Below are positions 16,774-25,920 of a stretch of 64,000 bases of DNA, in pieces. The position numbers and the translations under genes were made by a program. The DNA comes from Verrucomicrobiaceae bacterium (GTDB taxonomy: Bacteria; Verrucomicrobiota; Verrucomicrobiia; Verrucomicrobiales; Verrucomicrobiaceae). The stretch covers positions 13,697-77,696 of the forward strand of contig JAGKWZ010000008.1 in the NCBI GenBank assembly GCA_021151605.1, read 5' to 3'. Below the pieces are notes generated by a model, which was not told where the DNA came from, did no database searches, and saw nothing but the letters and a program-made list of their open reading frames with translations. Each line of letters opens with the position of its first letter. The first letter of the stretch is position 1.

Positions 16774-17966
16774 CAGCGTCTCGTTTTCACCTTCACTCGT
16801 TCCCACGCCTGGCTGAGCCCCTCGGCAGCATGAGCGATGGTGTAGTGACTGACCCGCTCCCGGCATCTCTCCCGGACAGACAAGGAATCGACCAGACTCC
16901 ACTCGGCACAGCGCTGAAGTGCGGCCGCGAGGGAGCTGGCATCTCCCGGCAAACACAGCTCTCCCGTCTGACCAGAGATCACCAGATCTGGCGCACAGCC
17001 GACCGCCTCACTTACCACGGCGGGCACGCCATGATGGAGAGCGTCATTGACCACTAACCCCCAGGTTTCCAGCTCCAGACTGGGCAAAACAAGGGCATCT
17101 GCTGCGTGATACCATGCGCTCAGGCCAGACTGGTTCACAAAGCCAGTAAAGTGACAGCGCACTGCCGGTGCCTCAGCCAAAGCGGTCTCCAGCGCTTTAC
17201 GCCGCTCACCTGCGCCCACGAAGACCAGATGGATGCGTGCTCGCAGTGCCTCGGGTAGAGACCGAACAGCTGTTGGCAGGAGATCCACGCCTTTTCTCGA
17301 TGAGAGTTTCCCCGAAAACAGAAGCACCCACGCCTCCTCAGGGATGTCCACACTCCTCCGCGTCTCCGCACGCAGAGTGGCCCGAGCCGACTCCCCCGTC
17401 TGAAAGGCGGCATCGTCCACACAGTAGGGTGAGCGGATGAGCCTCTCCGAAGGCACGCCAAGCCGCTGATAATGCCTGAGTGAACGCTCACCCAGGTAAA
17501 GGCAAGCTGAGCAAAGACGATAGAGACGGCGCAGCATCACATCCCGCAGCATGGCACGCCACCAAACGCGCTTCGAGTGCGGCACATCACTCGTCTCACC
17601 ACGGAAGATCAGGGGCACTTTGTTTTTCATGGCCCAGCGCAGTGCGGCACGATCCAGCGGATGATGATACCCCAGCGAGAGAAGGGCGGAGGGCTGCATG
17701 GCGTCCAGGGCAGCCTCGAGCCCCGCAGCGGTGACACTTTCATAGTCCACCGCCTGAGGCTGGAGCACTTGGGAAGGATAGCCCGCCAGCAGATCCGCCT
17801 CCCATTGGAAAGAGGCACCAAACTCCCGGTCCCGATACCCACGCACGCTGAAGTCACCGCCATAAATGAGGCTCAAAGGCAAACCACACGCCGCGCGGGC
17901 ATGACGCCAAACCGGCGCGTGATACTGCACCGGATGTGTTTCGACAATGGCGAGCGAGTGCTTCAC
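16773..17966 (-). CDS. Glycosyltransferase family 4
   Basis: This 397-residue GT-B enzyme starts VKHSLAIVETHPVQYHAPVW at a GTG, chosen because it forms a GTGA overlap with the FkbM gene upstream; no ATG is available in frame. Landmarks are LLSLGYHHPLDRAAL and PLIFRGETSDVPHSK in the acceptor domain. The donor domain has VLLFSGKLSSRKGVDLL, HLVFVGAGERRKAL, CHFTGFVNQSGL and VLPSLELETWGLVVNDALHH. The opening 'ivEtHpvQY.aPlyr' is shared by a GT4 subgroup common in exopolysaccharide clusters. All motifs needed for transfer are intact. Sugar specificity is unknown. Confidence 0.88.
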   Translation of the reverse strand: MKHSLAIVETHPVQYHAPVWRHARAACGLPLSLIYGGDFSVRGYRDREFGASFQWEADLLAGYPSQVLQPQAVDYESVTAAGLEAALDAMQPSALLSLGYHHPLDRAALRWAMKNKVPLIFRGETSDVPHSKRVWWRAMLRDVMLRRLYRLCSACLYLGERSLRHYQRLGVPSERLIRSPYCVDDAAFQTGESARATLRAETRRSVDIPEEAWVLLFSGKLSSRKGVDLLPTAVRSLPEALRARIHLVFVGAGERRKALETALAEAPAVRCHFTGFVNQSGLSAWYHAADALVLPSLELETWGLVVNDALHHGVPAVVSEAVGCAPDLVISGQTGELCLPGDASSLAAALQRCAEWSLVDSLSVRERCRERVSHYTIAHAAEGLSQAWERVKVKTRR

Positions 17967-18733
17967 TGAGGGATGGCATGAAGAGTGCCCCAAACGCCCT
18001 CCGGGTCAGGCCATGGGCGGTCCAGATGCTTGATCGGACTGCCATCCACACGCTGGATTTTGTAATTCCAAGCTGTCAGCAGACGGGCCACCTCCATGTC
18101 CTGCTCGGGATTGTGCAGTTCCACCACAAGATGTGGGCGGAAGCGGTTGATCGTTCTTTCCGCACCTTGAAGCAGCCTCGCTTCCGCGCCTTCGACATCC
18201 ACTTTGATCAGGCGCAGGGAAGTCACTGAGCTTCCGTCCATCACATCATCTAGCGTACTGCAGGGCACAATAATCTGGAAGCCTGCAGTCTGATCATGTG
18301 TTCCACCGACATGGCTGGTCTTCGAGTTTTCTCCGAGCACAAAGGGGATCTCTCCACTGCGATCCATCAAGCCACAGGAATGAATGGTGACCTGCCGGAG
18401 ATCGTTCCGCTCCACATGCCAGCGCAGCTCCTCCACCACCTGTGGATGCGGCTCGAAGGCGTGGACCCTGCCAGTGGCACCGGTGAGCCGTGCGAGATAG
18501 AGCGTGTGGACACCCCAGTTCGCCCCGGCATCCACCACCGTGTCTCCAGGCCTCACGACGGCGGCATAGACACGTTGGTTGTCCTGCTCATTGCCAGAAT
18601 ACAAAGCGGCGAGGCCAGTATTTTCACTACACTTGAACCACATTCCTTTCATCGGGCCGGTGAGAATGCGGTGGGCGGTGCCTGGACGAAACCACACTTT
18701 GGAGAGTATTTTTTTGAAGGAACCGAAGATCAT
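17963..18733 (-). CDS. FkbM family methyltransferase
   Basis: This 256-residue protein has the FkbM pattern. The SAM-binding loop is VDAGANWGVHT (residues 67-77), followed by the acidic strand HAFEPHP (91-97). The family-defining SLRLIKVDVEGAEARLL (about 172-188) and HLVVELHN close the fold. FkbM enzymes O-methylate hydroxyls of sugars and polyketides. The gene is ATGA-coupled to the GT2-GT4 fusion upstream and GTGA-coupled to the GT4 downstream, so the three products are made together, most likely to add and then methylate a residue. It is one of four FkbM genes in the locus, and they differ enough to have separate targets. Confidence 0.9.
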   Translation of the reverse strand: MIFGSFKKILSKVWFRPGTAHRILTGPMKGMWFKCSENTGLAALYSGNEQDNQRVYAAVVRPGDTVVDAGANWGVHTLYLARLTGATGRVHAFEPHPQVVEELRWHVERNDLRQVTIHSCGLMDRSGEIPFVLGENSKTSHVGGTHDQTAGFQIIVPCSTLDDVMDGSSVTSLRLIKVDVEGAEARLLQGAERTINRFRPHLVVELHNPEQDMEVARLLTAWNYKIQRVDGSPIKHLDRPWPDPEGVWGTLHAIPQ

Positions 18734-20835
18734 GAATTTGGTGTTGAATTGGGTGTCTGCTGCATGAGTGCCAGCACGGGGGCGAACTGTTTTTCATAGT
18801 GCCACTGCTCCTGGATGAGCCGATGGCCGCGCCTGCCCATCTCAGCCACTTCAGCACGATGATCGGCCATCCAGCGGAGGATTTCGGCAAGACGTGCCGC
18901 GTCATTGATCGGACAGGTCTTCGCGCAGCCTGTTTCCACGTACATCCGCTCCCACTCAGGGTCTGGCGGCACGATGAGAGCGAGACCTTGGGAAAGATAA
19001 TCAAAAGGCTTGTTCGAGGCCCCGGCCATGTGCTGCATGTTAATGTCGCCCTCGTGGATTCGCAGCATGCAGAGGCCCACATGGCACTCGGAGCCCAGAC
19101 GCATGAGGTCTGCACGATGAGGGATAGCCCCCAGATACTCGAAACGGTCCGCCACGCCGAGTTCCTGGGCTCTGGCAGCCAGCTTATCCGCATAATCGAA
19201 ATGTCCGGCGGGTAGGTATCCAATAAGCCGCACTCTCACATCGCGACCACTGGCGGCGATGGCCTCTAGCACATAAGTGCCAAAGCGGTCGGGAACGATG
19301 GAACCGTGGTAGAGCACCTTGAGCGGTCCGCCCATGCTTCGTGAAGGCATCACGGCGGGCACTTCATCCTCGCCTGGGCAGTTCCAGACACAAAAGCTAT
19401 GCCCGCGCGTACTCGCAGCCTGTGTGAAAGTGTCCAGCCGCTGTTCGTTCGGTAGGATGACGATGTCGGCACGGCGTCCGATCTGGAGGCGAGCACGCCG
19501 AACATGCCTGAGGATCCGCGACTCCGTCATCATCCCAGGAGTAGGCGAGTCATGCTCATGGTAGATCACCCGGCAGCGGGTCAGAACACGGATGAGTTCT
19601 GCCGCAGGCGTGGATAAATCATCTGAGGCATAGATCCATTGTGGCCGCCAGCGCAGGACCCTCACCAAACACCAGAAGGTGAAAATAGCGTAGTGAAGCT
19701 TTTGGGTGAAACCCGGTTCCTTATAATTGATCCGCCGCACATGTACGCGCGGATGTGGAGCAAATTCCAAACTCACAGGCCCGCTTCCCGTCAGCCCACA
19801 AAACTCCACTTCCCAGCCTTCACGGGCAAACATCCGTGCGCTATGCTCCAGCGGCGGGTAGGAGCCTGGATTCGTGTACTGGATGTAGAGCACCCGCTGC
19901 GCTGGTGGTGCAGCGGTGACGCTCAGCTTCAGTCTTCCAGATTCGTCCTGCAGCTTTGCCAGCAGGAATCGCCGCTCCTGGCTGCGGTGATGACGCCAGA
20001 CCTCTGGCATTGAATATCGCCTTTTATAGCGGTGGTAATTGAGAGCGTTCGGAAGACTCCACGCCAGCTCACGCAGCAAAGTGAAAGGGGAAATCTCCCG
20101 GCGGTGCCGCCAGACATGGCGCAGCGCCCGCACCCATCCCCAGGGCTGGGCGATGTGCGGGAAGCGCAGGTAGGACAGCAGCACTTCATTGCGAATCCAC
20201 GGCAATACCGTGTGCTTGTGGTCCGCATAAGGCCGGTCATGCCAAGCCCGCATCCACGGGCAAGAGAGGATTTCGAACCCGGCAGCATGAATTTGCAGAG
20301 CCAAATCCGCCTCCTCGACTCCATACGCCGCCGGCACAGGTACATAGCCGGGAAGCTTCAAATACTGAGACCGCCGATGTACCGAGGCGCTACCCTCAAA
20401 CGAGCGCACCGTCGTTGCCTCGGACATCGGTGCCAGCACCGGTTTCTCACGCAAATAGACCGCTGGAGACATCACCGCCACATTTGGAAAAGCCTCCATC
20501 ACCAGCATCGCCTGCGCGAAGTAATCCCGGTCCAAAGGCCAGGAGTCATCATCAAAGCTGGCGATAATCTCAAAAGCAGCCTCTTGAAACAAACGATGTC
20601 GTCCGCCTCCGGGGCCGAGATTTTCAGAGGAAGTAATCACCCGTACACTGACCGGAAGCCCCTGATAAACCACAGACGGCACCTGCCAGCCGCCATCCGC
20701 ATGGATCACAATTTCCTGGGGCAGCGGCTCACAGCTACAGACCCTGCGCAGCGTCTCACGAAGAGAATCTGCGTTCCTATACGCCGGGATAGCCACTGAA
20801 ATTGGCACTGTCATCATCTTACTCATCTGTAACAT
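18730..20835 (-). CDS. Two-domain glycosyltransferase (GT2 fused to GT4)
   Basis: The 701-residue product contains two complete transferase modules. Residues about 10-260 are a GT-A family 2 domain with VAIPAYRNADSLRETLRRV, IIASFDDDSWPLDRDYF and the acid/ED-like GVEEADLALQIHAAG. Residues about 310-690 are a GT-B family 4 domain with RVLYIQYTNPGSYPPL, IYHEHDSPTPGM, LKVLYHGSIVPDRFG, FEYLGAIPHRADL and SNKPFDYLSQGLAL. Fusion would let two consecutive sugars be added by one polypeptide. The ATG at 20835 gives MLQMSKMMTVPISV, and internal ATGs at residues 4 and 7 or 8 are possible starts. It is coupled to an FkbM methyltransferase downstream. Confidence 0.9.
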   Translation of the reverse strand: MLQMSKMMTVPISVAIPAYRNADSLRETLRRVCSCEPLPQEIVIHADGGWQVPSVVYQGLPVSVRVITSSENLGPGGGRHRLFQEAAFEIIASFDDDSWPLDRDYFAQAMLVMEAFPNVAVMSPAVYLREKPVLAPMSEATTVRSFEGSASVHRRSQYLKLPGYVPVPAAYGVEEADLALQIHAAGFEILSCPWMRAWHDRPYADHKHTVLPWIRNEVLLSYLRFPHIAQPWGWVRALRHVWRHRREISPFTLLRELAWSLPNALNYHRYKRRYSMPEVWRHHRSQERRFLLAKLQDESGRLKLSVTAAPPAQRVLYIQYTNPGSYPPLEHSARMFAREGWEVEFCGLTGSGPVSLEFAPHPRVHVRRINYKEPGFTQKLHYAIFTFWCLVRVLRWRPQWIYASDDLSTPAAELIRVLTRCRVIYHEHDSPTPGMMTESRILRHVRRARLQIGRRADIVILPNEQRLDTFTQAASTRGHSFCVWNCPGEDEVPAVMPSRSMGGPLKVLYHGSIVPDRFGTYVLEAIAASGRDVRVRLIGYLPAGHFDYADKLAARAQELGVADRFEYLGAIPHRADLMRLGSECHVGLCMLRIHEGDINMQHMAGASNKPFDYLSQGLALIVPPDPEWERMYVETGCAKTCPINDAARLAEILRWMADHRAEVAEMGRRGHRLIQEQWHYEKQFAPVLALMQQTPNSTPNS

Positions 20836-20851
20836 TCCTCACCCAAGTGAA

Positions 20852-21700
20852 TCAGTTCGGCATTGGCTTGAAGGCCACAAATTCCGCACCGCCGCTCGTC
20901 TGCACAGGATGAGGATTTCGATCTCCTCTCGACCAGTCCTCCAGGGGCACGATGATGTATCCCAGCTCCTGCAAAAAGCGCTGCGCATCTCCTGGCACGG
21001 CCAGCGCGTTCGACTCCGCCCAGTCATTGAACTCAAAAAAGATGACCGGAGCTGGGGTCATCGCGAGCAGACGGCGCGCACCCCGGAACACGCCAAGCTC
21101 GAAGCCCTCCACATCCACCTTGATCGCATCCACCCGCTCAAGCCCCATCTGCTCTGCCGCATCATCCAGAGAGATCGACTTCACCACCGCCGCGCTGCTG
21201 CCGAAGCGGTTCGCCAGTGAGCCCATGCCAAACTTTGTCTCCGGCGCATCAAAGAAGCTCATCTCATAGCCCGAGCGCTCGGTGACGGCACGGTGAAACA
21301 GCGTCAGCCCCGCGCGCGGTTGAGCATGAGCATTTCGCTCCAGGCAGGAGAAAATGCGCGGAGACGCCTCAAAGGCTCCCACCCTGCCTCCGGGCACCAA
21401 CCGATGCGCCGCCAGCAGGGAAAAGAACCCTACATTCGCCCCCACATCAAAGAACACCCCGTCAGGCTCCAGCACCTGAGAGAGCGCGCGGCACAGAAGT
21501 GGCTCATAGGTGCCATTCACGAGCAGGCTGGATGAGATCGGCTCACGCAATGAAGGAACGACAAAGCGAAACCCAAGCGCCTCAACCTCCGCTTCCCCCT
21601 GAGGGGCCAAACGGTCAATCAAGAGGCGTACCAGCCTGGACTTCCCAGGCAACGAGGCAGGGATCAGACGTAGGAGACGCAGGTAGGAGGAAGCTTTCAT
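20852..21700 (-). CDS. FkbM family methyltransferase
   Basis: This 282-residue protein has the SAM loop FFDVGANVGFFSLLA (residues 83-97) and the acidic GAFEASPRIFSCLERN. The FkbM hallmark is VDAIKVDVEGFELGVFRG, and VIFFEFNDWAESN follows in the C-terminal strand. An insertion GMGSLANRFGSS typical of the family precedes the hallmark. The ATG at 21700 overlaps the TGA of the GT4 gene by one base; a TTG one codon upstream is possible. It would O-methylate a sugar in the cluster glycan. The N-terminal 45 residues are basic and hydrophobic and may associate with the membrane. Confidence 0.9.
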   Translation of the reverse strand: MKASSYLRLLRLIPASLPGKSRLVRLLIDRLAPQGEAEVEALGFRFVVPSLREPISSSLLVNGTYEPLLCRALSQVLEPDGVFFDVGANVGFFSLLAAHRLVPGGRVGAFEASPRIFSCLERNAHAQPRAGLTLFHRAVTERSGYEMSFFDAPETKFGMGSLANRFGSSAAVVKSISLDDAAEQMGLERVDAIKVDVEGFELGVFRGARRLLAMTPAPVIFFEFNDWAESNALAVPGDAQRFLQELGYIIVPLEDWSRGDRNPHPVQTSGGAEFVAFKPMPN

Positions 21701-23019
21701 CAAGAAGCAGCAGGCGGTGAAAATGCAGGGGGAGTGAGCTCACGGAAAATATGATCCATTTGATGAGCCACCTCTCTCATCCGTGGCGGCGGACCGACAC
21801 CGTTGCGTAGCTGAGCGAGGCGTGTGGGCTCATCCACCAAGCGCTTGAGTTCACGCGCCCAGGCCGCGGCATTCCCAGGCTCGATGAGCAATCCATCCCG
21901 CTCATGCTTCACCCATTCAGCGATGCCTCCCAGACGAGATCCAAGCACCGGCACTCCCGCTTCGAAAGCTTCAAGAACCACGAGCGGACCTGTCTCCAGC
22001 CAGATCGAGGGTACTGCAACCGCATCATAAGCGGACATCGTGTGCACGACAATATCAGGGGCCACGGGCGGATGGAGATGCACTCTCAAATCGCTCTCCA
22101 TCTCACTCAAAAGCGGATTCATCGTCTCCTTCACACCTTCATCGAAGATCAAATGGCAGTGCAGTTCGATTTTCAGCTCCGGCATCAAACGCAAGGCCTC
22201 CACGAGCACCTGGAGCCCCTTCGTACGATCTAGACGCCCAAAAAACGCCACCCTCAAAGTCTCCCCCTCTCCGCGTCTCCGCGTCTCACTCTCTCCATGT
22301 CTTTCCCCACCCGCCAGCCCATGCCTCACTACGTTCAAGCGCTCCCCTGGCACACCATTCCGCAGCATCACTTCCCTTCCCCACTGGCATAGAGCTACTA
22401 CCCGCGTCATGCCGCCAAGCCACTGAAGCACAGCCGATGTGCGCCGCTGCATGAGGGGCCAGATGCGGAAAGGCACTCGCACACTCAGCGCCTGAGCCGC
22501 CGGGGAAGCCACGGCCAGAACACAGGACATCGGCTTGCTCACCCCCAGCCCATGCAGCGTGCAGGCCGCACAGCGTAATGGTGTCATCATCCCATCACAG
22601 GGCACTGAACCCCAACGCATCAGCGTGCCACGCCCGCAGGCCAGTGTCGGTGTGTGATAAGTGTACACGCAAGGAATGCCTCGTGCCCGCACCGCCTCCA
22701 GCCAGCGCACTGACACCGCCGGGCTGTAGGCGTGAAAATGAACTACATCCGGTTTTGTCACATCCAGCACCTTTGAAAAAGCCACCGCAGACGCTGGCTC
22801 ACCCGCCCCATAAAGCATCTCCTGAGTCATCTCTGAATCCATCGAAACCCGATGCACCGGCACCCCATCCACGATCTCCAACGCATCCATCTCCCCCGGA
22901 ACAGCGATCTCATTTTCCCAACCCAACTCGGCAAGCTCACGCATCAACGCCCGCACATAGACCTCCGTGCCACCGCAAGCCGCTGGATACCAAGTAAAGG
23001 GAACGTGGAGAAGCTTCAC
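21700..23019 (-). CDS. Glycosyltransferase family 4
   Basis: This 439-residue protein starts at GTG (MKLLHVPFTWYPAACGGTEV), a GT4 opening with a GGTE loop. The acceptor domain has VVHFHAYSPAVSVRWLE, CVYTYHTPTLACGRGTLMRW and an unusual cysteine-rich stretch (VPCDGMMTPLRCAACTLHG). That stretch occurs in a GT4 subgroup often found beside FkbM genes. The donor domain has LRVAFFGRLDRTKGLQVLVE and VHTMSAYDAVAVPSIWLETG, followed by VLEAFEAGVPVLGSR. Around residues 250-262 there is a charged low-complexity linker rich in E, R and G, encoded by a short purine-rich run. All catalytic features are present. Confidence 0.88.
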   Translation of the reverse strand: MKLLHVPFTWYPAACGGTEVYVRALMRELAELGWENEIAVPGEMDALEIVDGVPVHRVSMDSEMTQEMLYGAGEPASAVAFSKVLDVTKPDVVHFHAYSPAVSVRWLEAVRARGIPCVYTYHTPTLACGRGTLMRWGSVPCDGMMTPLRCAACTLHGLGVSKPMSCVLAVASPAAQALSVRVPFRIWPLMQRRTSAVLQWLGGMTRVVALCQWGREVMLRNGVPGERLNVVRHGLAGGERHGESETRRRGEGETLRVAFFGRLDRTKGLQVLVEALRLMPELKIELHCHLIFDEGVKETMNPLLSEMESDLRVHLHPPVAPDIVVHTMSAYDAVAVPSIWLETGPLVVLEAFEAGVPVLGSRLGGIAEWVKHERDGLLIEPGNAAAWARELKRLVDEPTRLAQLRNGVGPPPRMREVAHQMDHIFRELTPPAFSPPAAS

Positions 23020-23046
23020 TCGAACTGTGGAAAACCCAATATCAAC

Positions 23047-23859
23047 TCAAGCCGGAACAGCCAGCACATGGCCATACTGAACGATCCCTTCAACGGGCGA
23101 ACCATCGAGATGCGTCACCGTATAGCCGCAGCCGCGAAGGAAACTCATCAAGCTCGCTGAGCTGCTGCCGCAGAGATGCCAGTTGTAGGGATGCACCTCG
23201 ATCACGATCAGCCGAGGACGCCGCGCAGGATCACGAAGCAGCCCGGTGCCACCACGCAGAGCAGCCTCCTCGTAGCCCTCGATGTCCACCAGCACCACAT
23301 CCACCCGCCGCCCCTCACTGACACGATCCAGAGTCGTCATCACCACTTTCGGAGCCTCACAACCCTCCTCCGCAGGCCGCGCCACAGACTGCATGTCCTG
23401 GCTGTGCCACTCCGCCTCGCCTTCGCGATCTGAGAGTGCTTTGGCGATCACCTGAACGATGCCTTCCAACTGATTCAGCCGCACATGGGCACGCAGCACC
23501 TCCGCATTTTCCGGATCAGCTTCCACCGCCAGCACTCGGCCAGTGGGCCCGGTCCGTTTGGCAAAAGCAATCGCATAAAGTCCATAATGCGCGCCGATGT
23601 CCACGATGCAATCCCCCCGTTTGATTCCCGGCAACACCTGCGTCCAAACCTCTGGCTCATACACTTCAGGCAAAGCGCGCCACTCCGGCAAAACACGGAC
23701 CTCATCCATACCATTGATCACCCGCACCAGACCCTGTGAACCAGCACTCAAAGTCACGACGCGCTGATAAAGCGGTCGCAGAACATTCCAGAGCGGGCCG
23801 AGGTGTTTCAGTCCAGGCAGATGCCGGACTTTCGTGGAGATGGATTCGATCAGGTTCAT
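23047..23859 (-). CDS. FkbM family methyltransferase
   Basis: This 270-residue protein, starting MNLIESISTKVRHLPGLKHL at the ATG at 23859, has the SAM loop CIVDIGAHYGLYAIAFA (residues 84-100) and LAVEADPENAEVLRAHV. The FkbM signature is VDVVLVDIEGYEEAALRGG, and the C-terminal strand is LIVIEVHPYNWHLCG. The reading frame continues 62 codons upstream across the preceding methyltransferase, but that extension is not family-like, so the shorter start is used. It lies 8 bases after the preceding methyltransferase gene and 27 bases before the GT4 gene. A role in glycan O-methylation is inferred from family and context. Confidence 0.88.
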   Translation of the reverse strand: MNLIESISTKVRHLPGLKHLGPLWNVLRPLYQRVVTLSAGSQGLVRVINGMDEVRVLPEWRALPEVYEPEVWTQVLPGIKRGDCIVDIGAHYGLYAIAFAKRTGPTGRVLAVEADPENAEVLRAHVRLNQLEGIVQVIAKALSDREGEAEWHSQDMQSVARPAEEGCEAPKVVMTTLDRVSEGRRVDVVLVDIEGYEEAALRGGTGLLRDPARRPRLIVIEVHPYNWHLCGSSSASLMSFLRGCGYTVTHLDGSPVEGIVQYGHVLAVPA

Positions 23860-23867
23860 GACATCAC

Positions 23868-24623
23868 TCAGGGCTTCACTTTCCGCGCCAGCACCGTAAG
23901 GTCCGCACCCAGCAGACTCGGCCAGCGTGACCTCAGTCCCGCCAGCCTTCCGAAGCAGCGGCACTGCTCGATCTGCATGCCGTGTCGAGAAAAAACCATC
24001 TTCAGCGAATCCAAGGTGAAATTGTGCAGATGCTGCCCATCCCACGACTTCGTAAAGTCACGATCCGATGAGTCAGCCGTGACGGGCATCCGCCCCAGCA
24101 GCAGTTCGATGCGCCGCTTCAGGTACGCGATGTTTGGAACCTGCACCACCGCCACGCCTCCGGTCTCAAGCACACGCGCGATCTCAGCGACCGCGTGGTC
24201 CACATTGAAAACATGCTCAAGCACCATGATCATCGTCACCGCTGAAAAATGCCCCTCGGGGAAAGGTAGGTCGGCTTTATCAAAATCATGCGTCTGACAA
24301 TGGATGCCAAAGTGGTCTCTCAGCACACCCCAGGCGCCAGGCAACGGAGCAATGTCCACGCCATGAGACTCCTCGCTCATTCCTTTGATGGGCAGGATGA
24401 AATCTCCTGCACTGCATCCGATGTCCAACGTCCTTCGAAAAGGCGCATGAGAGAGCAGCATCTGGTAAACGATCCCGTGCCCATCACCTATGGAGAACTC
24501 AGAAGCAGGGCGTCTCCTCAGTGCTGGCGGCCAGGCACCAGCCTCATACCACTCCTGCCATTCTGAAACGGAGGCACTCGAATGATGTCCGACATAGTAG
24601 GACGTTGCGTCAAAGGTGTTCAT
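23868..24623 (-). CDS. Class I SAM-dependent methyltransferase
   Basis: This 251-residue methyltransferase has the SAM motif RRTLDIGCSAGDFILPI at about residues 63-79 and HGVDIAPLPGAWG. The acidic strand is VTMIMVLEHVFNVDHAV, followed by ARVLETGGVAVVQVPN. The end of the protein, HLHNFTLDSLKMVFSRHGM, matches UbiE/Methyltransf_11-type enzymes that act on small molecules or sugars. Its N-terminus (YYVGHHSSASVSEWQEWY) is not conserved in the general family. It lies between two other methyltransferase genes, so three consecutive genes encode methyl transfer. The target is unknown, but a glycan hydroxyl is likely from context. Confidence 0.86.
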   Translation of the reverse strand: MNTFDATSYYVGHHSSASVSEWQEWYEAGAWPPALRRRPASEFSIGDGHGIVYQMLLSHAPFRRTLDIGCSAGDFILPIKGMSEESHGVDIAPLPGAWGVLRDHFGIHCQTHDFDKADLPFPEGHFSAVTMIMVLEHVFNVDHAVAEIARVLETGGVAVVQVPNIAYLKRRIELLLGRMPVTADSSDRDFTKSWDGQHLHNFTLDSLKMVFSRHGMQIEQCRCFGRLAGLRSRWPSLLGADLTVLARKVKP

Positions 24624-24698
24624 AACAAAGCGATGTGCGAGTCGTGCCGGAAAAAGAATTTAAAATTGTGAGGAAGGTTATCGGTGAGAGGCATTCCA

Positions 24699-25694
24699 TC
24701 AATGCTTCCTCAGAATAACTGACATGCTGCCGATCAATAGATCCTTCTCCTCTAGCCCTGCCTTCAGCAGGGTATTCCAGAGGTCTGGCCTGGCAGATCG
24801 AAAAGCGAGAGCCTCCTCGCTGACAACCGTAAGCACTTCGACCAGCTCGAACCAAGGAGTAAAAGCGTCCAGATACTCCTGGGGTTTCAGGAACGAAAAA
24901 ATGCCCTGGAGAGCCCAGTAGCGGGAGTCTGATGCCTCCTGGCCTAGACGTTCATAAGGCGCCGAATCCTGCAACTGCTTCACGTAGGGCGCGTCATCCA
25001 GCAGCAAATGATCATAGCCGTGATCCAAGCCGAGAGCAGCGCTGCAATGATCGCCCCCGTGAGTGAAATACAACGGTCCGAACCTGTGCAGAGCCAGCCC
25101 ATCAGGTGACAGGATTCGCGCCATCTCCTTGGCAGAGTCTTTCATGTTTCCCACATGCTCCAACACGGCACAGGACTCCATCACATCCACAGCTCCATCC
25201 ACGAGGGGCAGTTTGTCCAGCGTGCCATGATGAAAGCTCAGCTTTGGTAGGCATAGGCGTTCCAACTCAGCGGCACCTGAAGCAAAGGCCGGACTCCAGT
25301 CCACAATATCCAAAAGATGAAGTTCACTCACTGGGCGGCCAAACCACCGGCGGGCCTCCCTAGTGTTGAAATGGGTTCCAGGGATCAGCACCCTTCTGCC
25401 GTCCATGCTACCAATCTCCTGATGAAAGCGCCTTGTAAGCCACTCTTCGGAAAAACGGTAACCCGTTGTCACCCGATGTTTCCAATCTGAAAAAATGGCC
25501 TGATTAGACATGCTGCAGAACATGCTTTTTACAGGAAAGGCAACTGGAGCCAGCAAATGCATCAACCTGCGTTTTAGGCTAACTGGATTGCCGTCATCAG
25601 GTTTGACCGCTGGAAGAGACTCAGGCGCTGGATATAACGGCTGGCTGGCACTTGCACGCTGGCGCTGAATCTCTCGGATGACTTCTAGTCTCAT
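24699..25694 (-). CDS. SAM-dependent methyltransferase-like protein
   Basis: This 331-residue protein has a Rossmann core of the Methyltransf_11/25 type. The features are RRVLIPGTHFNTREARRWF in place of the usual glycine-rich loop, ELHLLDIVDWSPAF, DKLPLVDGAVDVMESCAVLEHVGN and MARILSPDGLALHRFGPLYF. The first 60 residues are basic and unlike known domains. The weak SAM loop (PGTHFN rather than DxGxGxG) means activity is not certain, though the VMESCAVLEHV acidic strand is well kept. It is separated from neighbours by 75 bases downstream and 226 bases upstream, so it may be the first gene after a minor internal promoter. Function beyond methyl transfer cannot be assigned. Confidence 0.78.
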   Translation of the reverse strand: MRLEVIREIQRQRASASQPLYPAPESLPAVKPDDGNPVSLKRRLMHLLAPVAFPVKSMFCSMSNQAIFSDWKHRVTTGYRFSEEWLTRRFHQEIGSMDGRRVLIPGTHFNTREARRWFGRPVSELHLLDIVDWSPAFASGAAELERLCLPKLSFHHGTLDKLPLVDGAVDVMESCAVLEHVGNMKDSAKEMARILSPDGLALHRFGPLYFTHGGDHCSAALGLDHGYDHLLLDDAPYVKQLQDSAPYERLGQEASDSRYWALQGIFSFLKPQEYLDAFTPWFELVEVLTVVSEEALAFRSARPDLWNTLLKAGLEEKDLLIGSMSVILRKH

Positions 25695-25920
25695 GGCGTG
25701 TGATTTAGGAGTGTGGTGAGTGCAAGATTATTTCAGGCACCTGATTCGATAGGGCAGACCGGCGACTACTGACGGCGAATGGCAAATAAACCATGATTGG
25801 ATCACTCGTGGAGCGTCTGAAAATACTTCCAGTCTTCAGTTCGTCCCAGCCCAACGCCGCAGAGTGGGTACCCGGGCTGCACAGCCAAATATCCGGATTT
25901 CATTCCGCAGAAATAATTGC

